DNA of 64,000 bases, from assembly GCF_027172205.1 (NCBI RefSeq), contig NC_070616.1:42195001-42259000 (forward strand), in the 5' to 3' direction. This document shows positions 1-8,789 of the stretch, one piece after another. The notes below the pieces were generated by a model. The model searched no databases, was not told the DNA's origin, and saw only the letters and a list, made by a program, of their open reading frames with translations. The stretch comes from Podarcis raffonei. Taxonomy: Eukaryota; Chordata; Lepidosauria; Squamata; Lacertidae. Numbering within the stretch: the first letter of the stretch is position 1; every line of letters starts with the position of its first letter. Both the position numbers and the translations under genes were made by a program.

Positions 1-1445
1 CTCCCAACAGTTTGACTTCACCCCCAAAGGCACACTCCTCCATTGTCTCTCTAGACAAACAGATGGCATCGAGAATTATACAATTCTGTGGTGCAATTGC
101 ATTTGTAATCCTGTGTACAGTTCTGGTTGCCTCACCTCAACAAGGATATTATAGAGTTGGGATAGTTTCAGAAAAGGACAACCAAAATGATCAAGGGTAT
201 GGAAGTACTAAAAAGTCCCAAAAGCTGCAACTTTTCCCCTTTTGATTAAGGGTTAAGCTCTAATTTTGCTATATTGTTGTGAATTTTTATATTGTTATTA
301 TTTGATGTTATTGTTTACTGCTTAGAGCGAAAGAATGAGTGGGCAGTGTACAAATTTACTAAATCAATGAATAAAACGTGCATTTTTGTACATGTGTTTG
401 GAGAACTGCATTGCAAAATTCGAGATTTTGAAAGATAATTGTGGTTTTTGGTTTGCCTTTTATTTGGGGGAATTTAAAAAAAATCATTAAAACTGAACCA
501 AAATTCTCTCCCATCCCTGCTGCCAAGTAATCATGCACAGGAATGCACTGCAAAGAATTAAGCATCAAATTACAATTCCATGTAAGGGCTGCATCCTTTG
601 AGCATTTCCCAAAGCCTTTTCCTCCAACGGCAATTGGCATTGACATCTCTTTCCGCAAATCCAGCAAGAGCACCTTGAAAACTCACCTTTTATAAGAAGC
701 TCAGAGCTTGCCCATTTATCTCCAAAGCCATTGGAGGTGGATAAAGCTCCTCCCCGCAGTTCTTTCCTGCTTGTCTCAATGGCAGCCCAGCATTTGAGTT
801 TGGCACCAGCTGCCTCTTGCCATCGACAAACCCCAGGGGCAATGTTACAGTTTACTGTTGCCATTTGGATGTTTTGTGTCACAAAACAGCCTTTGAGACA
901 CGACAATGAATCCAAGATGAGAGAGAAGGAGAAACAGAAACATATTTCCCTGCCAGTGACAAGGACTTTGGAGCACAATCCAAATCGATTATCATATTAA
1001 CCTTATTGATACCATAGTAATGCTTGGGTTTTAAAAACAATGTTCATTGATTGTGCTACTTTTCACATTTTTTCCAGTTCAGAAATTCAGCATTTGTCAA
1101 AGTTGTTCCTGTAAGCAATGGGATCAAAGCAGCACATGGCACATATAATGCACTCTTCCATTGGTATCAGCTGGGTAACCGGAGATCAAGTTTAAGGATT
1201 ATTTACAGACTAGGCAAAATGGATTAAGCAGCATTGTTTGATGAAGATTGGCAGCAGGGACATGGCTGCCAATTCACATGTAAGTCAAAACATTTCCTTG
1301 AGACTTTATGAGCTGGATAGCAGGACCGAAAATTAAAAGAAGCAGTGGAAAACTGGCCCCTTCTTGTATAGCCACCAGCACTCTCCCCATGACCCACAAG
1401 CCAAGCAAGGCAGGGATGGCCAGCTTGGTGCCTTACATGTGTTCC
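1..1445. other. intergenic, nothing recognised
   Basis: No reading frame here shows a protein family, codon bias or splice structure that I recognise. The sequence is AT-rich, mostly unique-looking and has no obvious repeat family. NKX2-6, which lies upstream of NKX3-1 in mammals, was looked for and its homeodomain is not here. Confidence 0.5.
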
Positions 1446-1535
1446 TGAACTACAGTCCCCATCATCCCTGACCACGGGCCATGCTGGCTAGAGCTGATGG
1501 GAGTTGGAGTCCAGCCATGCCTGGAGGTACTCATT
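1446..1535. repeat. small foldback (MITE-like) repeat
   Basis: An inverted pair frames this short element: ctacagtccccatcatcc on the left and the reverse-complement-like gatgggagttggagtcc on the right, with a catgctggctag core. The same foldback recurs about ten times in the window (for example 10790-10900, 19855-19960, 31560-31665, 48540-48655, 61665-61795). Family name unknown to me. Confidence 0.6.
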
Positions 1536-1935
1536 CTAAGCATATTTATTGGAAGTGAGGGTCACCCTAGATGCAACACCATTCATGTAATTTAAGGTTA
1601 CCAGATTTATTTCAATGAATTCTGGGACGGACAGACTGACTGACTGACTAAACAAACAAACAAACAAACTTCGTTGTTTTAAAAAAGGGGGGGAAATATT
1701 TAAAAAAATAAAGAAGTAATACCTTCTCTTCTGTGGTCTCCTCTGTTGCGTGGCCTTCCTCTGGGTCCCGGCCTTTCTTGGAGCGCTAGCCGTGCTTCCC
1801 CCCCTCCTCCCTCCTTGCACTGCAATCCCCTACAGGCTTACTCAGGAGTAAGCATTAGCAGAACCCCCTCCTCCTGCTGCTGCCCTGCCCGTCTGTCTGG
1901 GCGTCTCCTGCGCAGGCATTGTCCAGTGGCCACCC

Positions 1936-2337
1936 ATGGCACGCCCAGTCAGCGGGCCCAGGGCAGAGCTGGCGGCGAGCGAGCGGGAGGAGGAGCACTT
2001 GGGCTGGATCACCTCATCTCCTGCTCGCCTCTCATCCGTGATGGCCAACGACAAGCTGGCCAACAAGCTGAGAAGCCACTTGCAAGTTGAGGAGCACAAT
2101 GGCGAAGCCAAGCAGGAGCCGCCGCCGCCCAAGCACCACCCGGAGGCCGAGCCGGAGCCCAAGCTGATGGCCTTGGGCAGCGGTGCCAATGGCAAACTGA
2201 GCACCAAGTTGCAGCAGCGTACCAAGCTCAATGACCCCACACAGCTTTTGCCCGGCGGCAGCACCAAGCCCCTACTCCAAGTCCCCATATGTGTCTTGTG
2301 TGCAACACATCATATGGGGACTTCCAGGGAGGCATAA
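1936..2337 (+). pseudogene. coding-like fragment inside the hAT-like element, function unknown
   Basis: This 133-residue open frame sits in the GC-rich interior of the transposon. From the ATG at 2041 the translation reads like real protein: a charged stretch (MANDKLANKLRSHLQVEE), then a proline/glutamate-rich segment with PPPPKHH and EPEPK, then GSGANGKLSTKLQQRTKL. Codon third positions are mostly G or C and the lysine codons mostly AAG, unlike random AT-rich sequence nearby. I do not recognise the protein. It has no visible splice sites or promoter of its own and stops soon after a hairpin, so a captured exon fragment is more likely than a working gene. A longer antisense frame (1842-2288) exists but is alanine/serine/leucine low complexity and is probably a shadow. 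Confidence 0.35.
2279..2323. repeat. perfect 13-bp-arm hairpin
   Basis: Arms aagtccccatatg (2279-2291) and catatggggactt (2311-2323) are exact reverse complements around a 19-nt loop. It lies at the 3' end of the coding-like cargo of the hAT-like element. Confidence 0.7.
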
Positions 2338-2726
2338 TGGCGGGCAGCATGGTAGCGGGCAGCTCCCCTAGCCAGCCAGAGCCAACTGCGCTGCCAGGCT
2401 GGCTCCAGGGTGCTGAGACTGCTGCTGCGGCTGCCACGTTTCCCGGGGACATTAGATGAAATCCGGGGACATTCTGGGGATGGAATTTTTCTGGGGACAA
2501 ATCCGGTGACTGTTCCCGGGAAATGGGGACATCAGGTAACCCTAATGTAATTAAGAATATAACCACCTGTTCCCTACCCCACACTTACATAGTGGGAGAG
2601 CTCTTCCCTTTAGCTCCAGTAGGAACTTTCCCCGCTGGTAAAAACGGGTTGTCAAAGGGTTAAAGCACCCCTGTCTCCCATCTCATGCCACAGTCCCAAT
2701 CCACATAGTGTTTAATCTCCATTAAG

Positions 2727-2975
2727 GTTGTTGTTGTTGTTTAGTCGTTTAGTCATGTCCGCCTTTTCGTGACCCCCTGGACCAGAGCACGCCAGGCACT
2801 CCTGTCTTCCACTGCCTCCCGCAGTTTGGTCAAAGTCATGCTGGTACCTTCGAGAACACTGTCCAACCATCTCGTCCTCTGTCATCCCCTTCTCCTTGTG
2901 CCCTCCATCTTTCCCAACATCAGGGTCTTTTCCAGGGAGTCTTCTCTTCTCATGAGGTGGCCAATATTTCAAGCA
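2727..2975 (-). mobile_element. BovB (RTE) LINE 3' end
   Basis: The + strand starts with a TTG repeat followed by ttagtcgtttagtcatgtcc and proceeds collinearly with the better preserved copy at 26845-27327, so the element is read on the - strand and is heavily 5' truncated. It contains only the last part of ORF2 plus the short tail. It is more diverged than the other two copies in the window. Confidence 0.85.
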
Positions 2976-3010
2976 GTGAAAATCCAGACAGAAAAGTTGT
3001 TGAGCTTTGC

Positions 3011-3120
3011 CAGCATGGGTTCCCATACGCCTGGATTTTCCCGGACATTTTAGCAATTTCTGCTTCCAACTGCAGTATTCCAGATATGTCCAGGAAATTC
3101 CTGATGTATGGTGACCCTAA
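3011..3120. mobile_element. short terminal-inverted-repeat MITE
   Basis: Left end gggttcccatacgcctgg and the reverse complement of the right end gggtcaccatacatcagg match over about 30 bp, giving a 110-bp element. Its ends resemble those of the hAT-like element at 1593-2544 (GGGTNACC). No convincing target duplication was found. Confidence 0.45.
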
Positions 3121-5221
3121 GGCCAATATCTTTCTCCTATGTTGCTTCCCTTGAAGTCGTCTAAGTTTGCCACCTGTCCTGTACAATACAGGATTGCCTG
3201 TATTTCAATGCAAAATGCTACATCCTGTATAGTTACTATTTTGTCCTGTATTTCAGGTCATCTCCTCCTCCTCTGCCTCATTTTCTCTCCCTCCCTCTCT
3301 CTTTCTGCCAAGTTAGGGATCCTCTCCAAATGCCTGTGTTTGAAAGGATGTGTGAAAGGTCCTGTTATGTGGCAATAGATTGTAATGGATTGCTTTGAAA
3401 TCACTTCAGTGCCAAATGGAAGGGGCGGAATCTTCCCTCAACTGCCCTGCCTCACATTTTTCCAGAACAAAGGTGGCAGCCCTACCTTTCTGCTATCAAT
3501 GGGTTGAAGCTAGATTAAAGTCCTATTAATTTCAATGGAAACTAAATTCCGTTAACTTAGGCTGCACTCCTAACCCCACTTTCCTGGGGATATACCTAAC
3601 TGTATTCAATATGACTTACTTCTGAGTAGACATGGTTAGGAGGAGACACTGTTAGTCTGGATCCAACCCAATGGGATCTATCTCCAAATAATAACCATGG
3701 TCCACTAGAATTATACACATTTAGGTTAATAGTCAAGAGAGAAATATTCTTCATTCATCAGAAATAAATTCCAGAATTGGAAACAGACAATGGGGCAAAT
3801 ATGGACTTAACCTGAGTCAAGACTTTGTAGCATTTAACCTCAGGTCTGAGGTGTATGAGAAGATAATTCCTCTGAGCATATTTCAAGTGCTTTCTATAAC
3901 CACTGCCTGCTCAGCAGAGTTGTGAAAAACCTCTGGCTTAGAGAGTCATTACCAGACAAAGTAGACAGCAATGCAATTGCAGACCAATGGTCTGACTCAG
4001 TAGCCCTTTCTTCTCCCGAAGATCTCCCACAGGGCAGCAGAAGTTTTCCTTCTCCTAGTTGGGCTCCCTTCCCAGGTGGATGAGCCTCATCGGCCCCTCA
4101 CTTCCCTCTACAGCACATGCAGAAACTGCTTTCTTGACCATTGGACCCATTAATGTTCTTGTCTGCTCTAAACACCAGAGCCTGCTTTGGCATGAAGGGG
4201 AAGTTGCTAACTCACTGAGGGCTAGAGACTCATCAAATGCCCTCACCTGATTTAGCCAGCCTCTTGAAGCCGTTTCTCTGCCTATGCCAGAAAATGGCAA
4301 GCACCCAAAAATAATTCTTAGGGCATCGTGGTGAAGATCTGGTATAACAAGCAGCCAAGGGTTTGAATCTTACTTTCACCATGAATGGACGAGGAAGCCT
4401 AGTCCTCCTCCTTCCGTCTAATAGATTATTATGATAGTTGCAATGCTGCTGGTGCTGCAATAAAAACAGCAGCAGCAACAACCCCACCCACAATCACAAC
4501 ACAGTATTTCCACACAATTATGCATGCAAAGTGTTCTGAACTCTCAAAAGTGCTTGCTATACTATTACTTTAGAACACAGCCTGGTAGTGCATCCATTAG
4601 ATTTACACAGCATTTACCTTTGGATACCTGCCCAAATCATCTATTAAATCCTCTTCTAAGCCACCTCTTATGATTTCTCTTAACATCTGCCAAGCAACTT
4701 GCACCTGCTGCAAGACTGAGGTGGAAGTGTTTCAAGGGAGTTATAAAAAATGTGTCTTGCAGATTTCGGCCACAAGGAGGCAGTCTTGCAGAAAAAATAT
4801 TGTCCTTGATCTCTGTGTGTGTTTTAAACAGGCTGCAGTGTTCAGCAGCCTCTATGGATTCTCTTAAATCCCAGGCAGGCTCGTCTGGAAAGAGGTGCCC
4901 AGCAGGTACTAGTGTGCCAAGGTTTCATAGGCTTAAACCAGCATTTTGAATTAGGCCCAGAAATGCAGGACAAGTGTTTCTGCTTTGGGATTAAAAAGAC
5001 CCATTTCATTCCCCTAAAAACTGGGTTGTTGGGGATGAGCGTTCTGACCTTGGACTGCTAACCCCTCACCATCAGATGTTGGGGTGGCACTCTGCACATG
5101 GGCTGAGATATTCTATTTATTAATATGACTAATAGCTCCGGGAGCAGAGTGCTGTCATGACAGACAAGCTCCTGGGGCTTAACTCTCCACAGAGATGAGG
5201 CTCTGCACTGACTCCAAATCC
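3121..5221. other. intergenic with a few repeat scraps
   Basis: No gene seen. At 4010-4120 lies a piece of the unnamed dispersed repeat also found at 21640-22060 (shared gggctcccttcccaggtgg). A SINE tail-like phrase (accaatggtctgactcagta) occurs near 3985. The rest is unique AT-rich sequence. Confidence 0.45.
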
Positions 5222-5475
5222 TTTTTTAAATTTTTCTAGAAATCATTTTTATTTGGTTTTACAAATACAAAGTTATAAAAATCCAAATATATATCCAGAG
5301 ATTCCTCTGAATCTCAGGACTTCCCCCAACCCCCTCCCTTCGGGTCCCATTTTGAGCATTTAGAACTGCATCTTCTTCCACACTCTAATTTTTATAACAA
5401 TCCATATTAGCCATGGTAATTGTGACACTACGTGAGATAAAAATCCTGCCAATGTTTCAGTCTGCTTACAGTGAT
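5222..5475 (-). mobile_element. L1 LINE, 3' part (distal to the PPIA insertion)
   Basis: Read on the - strand, the sequence continues the ORF2 C-terminus interrupted by the PPIA retrocopy (residues about RDHCKQTETLAGF after the target duplication), then a G-rich 3' UTR, then a tail with aaataaaaatgatt close to 5240. The other half of the same L1 is at 6304-6420. Confidence 0.7.
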
Positions 5476-5489
5476 CTCTTAAGTGACTT

Positions 5490-6289
5490 TTTTGTGGTTT
5501 AACTTGTTTTATTTCTCTTTGCAAACAAAGTTGTCTTCAGTCCAGCTGGACTTGTGTAGGAGCAGAAATTGAAACCCAACAGAAAAGCAGCAGTAAGTCA
5601 GGAACACAAGGATTACAGGGGACTGACCTCAGCTACAGAAGGAATGGTTGATTGTTAAGACAAAGGAATTTTATGACAGCTGCCCCCAGTCAGAGATGGT
5701 GATCTTCTTGCTTGTCTTGCCGTTCCTTGACCCAAAGCGCTCCATTGCTTCCACAATATTCATTCCTTCTTTGACTTGGCCAAAGACCACATGTTTCCTA
5801 TCCAACCAGTCAGTTTTGGCAGTGCAGATGAAGAACTGAGACCCATTTGTATTGGGACCAGTATTTGCCACAGACAAGATGCCAGCACCTGTGTGCTTGA
5901 GGATGAAGTTCTCACCAGCAGACTTCTCACTGTAAATCAATTTACCACCTGTTCCATTATGACAAGTAAAGTCACACACACACACCAAGGAATGATTCTG
6001 TGGAAGCAGGACCCCTTGTAACCAAAACCTTTCTCCCCAGCGCTCAAGGCACGGAAATTCTCTGCTGTCTTTGGAACCTTGTCTGCAAACAGCTTGAAGG
6101 TGATGCGCCCCACAGTCTCGCCATTGGCAGCGATGTTAAAAAACATGACCGGGTTGGCCATGATGGTGGGAATGAGTTGAGTAAAGGAAGGGGGAGTTTT
6201 TAAAAAGAAAACTGGCGGCAGTGGCAGTAACAGGCAACACCAGCAACAACCCCTCTCCACACAGTAAGGAGCGCAGCGCAGCAGAAAGC
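5490..6289 (-). pseudogene. PPIA: processed pseudogene of cyclophilin A (PPIA)
   Basis: The parent gene encodes the cytosolic peptidyl-prolyl cis-trans isomerase bound by cyclosporin. The copy has no introns. Read on the - strand, the ATG is at 6159-6161 and the terminal TAA at 5671-5673; the frame begins [18 protein letters not shown] and later carries [16 protein letters not shown] and [20 protein letters not shown], all PPIA hallmarks. About 128 bp of 5' UTR and 180 bp of 3' UTR with an AATAAA (5508-5513) are retained. Near 5960-5990 a stretch corresponding to GFMCQGGDF of the parent is replaced by a TG-repeat with a net length change, shifting the frame, so the catalytic region is broken. 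Flanking duplications of 14 bp (5476-5489 and 6290-6303, 12 of 14 identical) show LINE-type retroposition into an L1 copy. Confidence 0.93.
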
Positions 6290-6303
6290 CTCTTAAGAAA
6301 CTT

Positions 6304-6420
6304 ATAAATTTCCCCCATTCTTTTATAATTCTTTTGTCCTCTTGGTTCCTGAGTTTTCCAGTCAGTTTTGCCATTTCAGCGTAGTCCATCAGCTTGGTGT
6401 GCCATTCCTCTCTGGCAGGA
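6304..6420 (-). mobile_element. L1 LINE ORF2 C-terminal fragment (proximal to the PPIA insertion)
   Basis: On the - strand this encodes [19 protein letters not shown] followed by KEWGKFISF, closely matching the end of the L1 ORF2 seen at 45500-45600 (MDYMELAEMTGRIRDQ). It is contiguous with 5222-5475 once the PPIA copy is subtracted. Confidence 0.75.
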
Positions 6421-6485
6421 ATTAGTATATTAGTACAGAAGACGTTTATATTTTGTTATGACCAAGATGGACTTTTGACAAAGAA

Positions 6486-6486
6486 G

Positions 6487-6519
<33 letters not shown>
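6486..6519. repeat. (TTGA)n microsatellite
   Basis: About eight uninterrupted 4-bp units of ttga. Confidence 0.95.
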
Positions 6520-6888
6520 ACTGCTTTGGCTACAAGGCCATGAAAAGTTGTAGGAACTTTCCTACCCACTCATTTCTAACAAATCTCTAGGGTGAGCCAA
6601 AGTGGCTTCTTGTAAGTTCCAAAACCCAACCTGCCACAATTTGTATTGGTATGGACTAACTAAGGAGTTTGCTGTGGTTTCAGCTTTTCCATTTCCTTAT
6701 TCCAGCAGAGTGGATTCAGATTTATGAGAGCCATGAGCAATTATATGCATGCTCACTGTGAAGGAAGCCTCAGTGGGAATTATTCCTAAGTAAGCATGCA
6801 TGTCATTGTAACCTCAAACCTTCCATGTGTCCTATAAAGCCCACAGTTCATTCATTTCCTTTGTATCCCACACATCTTCCTTCCAAGA

Positions 6889-7000
6889 AGCTGTAGCTCA
6901 GTGGTGGAGCATCTACCAGGTTCACCCCTTGGCTTTTCCAGGTGAGTTGGGAAGCGCTTCTGTCTGAAACCCTGGAGAGCCACTGCCACCACCCCCCTTC
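6889..7000 (+). mobile_element. tRNA-derived SINE head
   Basis: Starts with ctgtagctcagtggtggagc, a tRNA box-A region, and continues into the phrase ctgaaaccctggagagcc that characterises this SINE family elsewhere in the window (21365-21570). The box-B region is partly deleted. The tail-like end of the family (agatggaccaatggtctg) recurs at 7406-7425. Confidence 0.6.
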
Positions 7001-8298
7001 CGTCCTTCCTCTTATTCGTATGCTGCTTTTCCACACACGAAAATCGTGCTCAAAGTGGCTCGCAATAAAAAAACAGGGATGGATTTCAGACAAAAGCTAC
7101 AAAAGTAATTTCATAATAAAGTAGCAACAATTTCATAACATAGCAAAATAATAATAATTTCATAGCAAAACAATAGCAGAAACACCAAAGCCCACATTCT
7201 GATACTGTAAATATAAGATTGCTTAATGCAGCACCCAATAGCAAAAATAACAAGGGAGCTTCACAGTTTCACCTTCGTTCTAGAAAGACCCCTCCCATGA
7301 TGTTGCTTAGTGTCCCTCTCCTGCAGCCACTTGCAAGACTTCCAAGGGCTGAAAACGCTCCTTCCATGAGGTTACTCCCCCAGTCAGGGCAGGCAGTCCT
7401 GAACTAGATGGACCAATGGTCTGGCAGCTTCCTATGTTCCTAAGCCCAGAGTGGTGGTCTAGCCTCGCAAGAAGTCCTGTGGGGTGGGTTAAGAGACAGT
7501 GACTCCCCCCAGCAAGCTTCACAGATGAACTTTGGGAAGTTCTTCAACATCCTCTGATCATCAGCAAGGGGACAGTTGTTACTGTGTTCTTAATAAGCAT
7601 CTCACATTAGGGTAAAAGCAAATCCTAACGTGAATGGCTTCTTGAAGTATTATCAGTAGTGTGGTTTGCTGATTATATTTTGCAATCATCATTGCTCATT
7701 TGTGTTTATGAGCCAAGAGGGGGCCTCTATGGGCCAGAAAGTGTCATATCACTATTTATATAAATAGGCCAAATACTCTGGCACACTGCACCACCATGCG
7801 CTTAACACCATTTTTCTGTAGCCTCTGAGAACTGCAAGGGAATGCCAGTGGAAGGCTGAACCATATGGTCAGAAAGTCAAGAGCAAATTGGTTTTATATA
7901 CAGATGACTCCTCACTTACGATCTCCTCACTATAATCTGGGTCCCCGCATGCATAAGCGAAATGTGTGTAAGCGGGGAACTAGGGCAATTTAAGAGGCAT
8001 CAGAAATACCTTTTTCTTTTACACTGTACCTTTATCTCCAGATTGCCAGAAAGAGCATGGAACAGGGCAGCCAGTCCTGCTGCAGTACAGCTTCCCATCC
8101 AACCCCTGTTGAGTGAGGTAGCATGGCAGTAGCAGGTGCTCCCAAGTTTCATTTTGGAGCCCATAAGTTCTTTGTTTAAAGCATTTTAAATCTTTATTTC
8201 TAGACTTTGGACTCACTGGCATCCGCTTTGGGCTCTAGGAAGGGTCTCCTTGCTAGCTAAGAGGACTTTCCAGCTCTCCTCTGCCATTTCCAGATTTG
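7001..8298. other. intergenic, possible MITE scraps
   Basis: No gene seen. Near 7900-7985 the phrases ctcctcacttacgatctcc and gcataagcgaaatgtgtgtaagcg resemble inverted ends of a small DNA transposon, related in style to 40265-40325, but full boundaries could not be set. Confidence 0.3.
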
Positions 8299-8299
8299 A

Positions 8300-8355
8300 G
8301 TTTGTTTGTTTGTTTGTTTGTTTGTTTGTTTGTTTGTTTGTTTGTTTGTTTGTTT
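8300..8355. repeat. (GTTT)n microsatellite
   Basis: Fourteen near-perfect tttg units. The open frame through it (polyphenylalanine/cysteine/leucine/valine) is a repeat artefact. Confidence 0.97.
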
Positions 8356-8589
8356 CCTGGTGCATTAGTGGGGGAGTGCCTGTATTCCAGCTTTTGGGTC
8401 TAAAGGGCCCTCAAAGCATTGAGCAGAAAATGGAAATCCAATCAAAAATAAGAGTAAAGTAACATATAACAATAAAAATACAGCTGATCAGAGCTTCACA
8501 GTCTCTGATCCTGTCTGAGGTGGGCCTTGGATGGAGGTCTGGAGAGATTCAGGAGCCAGGAACTAAGGGCAAGCAGGAAGTCAGGTCAG

Positions 8590-8785
8590 AGAACACAGGA
8601 AGCTGCATTATACCAAGCCGTTGGCCCATCTGGCTCAATGTTGTCTACACTGGATAATAGCAGTTCACCAGGATTTCAGGCAGAAGTCCTTCCCAACCCA
8701 AGCTGGAGATGGCAGGGATTGAACCTAGCACCTTCTGCATGCAGAGCAGGTACTTTACCACTAAGCTACAGCCCTTTTCCAGTTA
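8590..8785 (-). mobile_element. tRNA-derived SINE
   Basis: Read on the - strand it begins gctgtagcttagtggtaaag, then a box-B-like ggttcaatccctgcc, then a body ending in the family tail near 8590. Same family as 21005-21145 and 21365-21570. Confidence 0.75.
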
Positions 8786-8789
8786 AGGA

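Larger units (their letters stand above)
1593..2544. mobile_element. hAT-like DNA transposon carrying GC-rich coding-like cargo
   Basis: The element is bounded by a perfect 8-bp direct repeat, ATGTAATT, at 1585-1592 and 2545-2552, immediately outside near-identical terminal inverted repeats (TAAGGTTACC at the left end; TAGGGTTACC as the reverse complement of the right end). An 8-bp duplication with short inverted ends is typical of the hAT superfamily. The 952-bp interior holds no transposase that I recognise, so it would be non-autonomous. The left end has short GACT and CAAA repeats; the middle (about 1740-2450) is strongly GC-rich and differs from the AT-rich flanks, and includes an open + strand frame. 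The rightmost 90 bp repeat GGGGACA-type motifs. The interior looks like captured host sequence; the donor gene is not identified. Confidence 0.6.

Noticed and set aside
1842-2288. A 148-residue antisense frame in the hAT-like element
   Set aside because: Composition (Ser, Ala, Leu, Gly runs) is what the reverse strand of a GC-biased coding sequence gives; the plus-strand frame is more protein-like.
5671-6161. A functional cyclophilin gene on the minus strand
   Set aside because: It is intronless, its frame is broken by a TG-repeat replacement, and it is flanked by target duplications inside an L1; it is a processed pseudogene.
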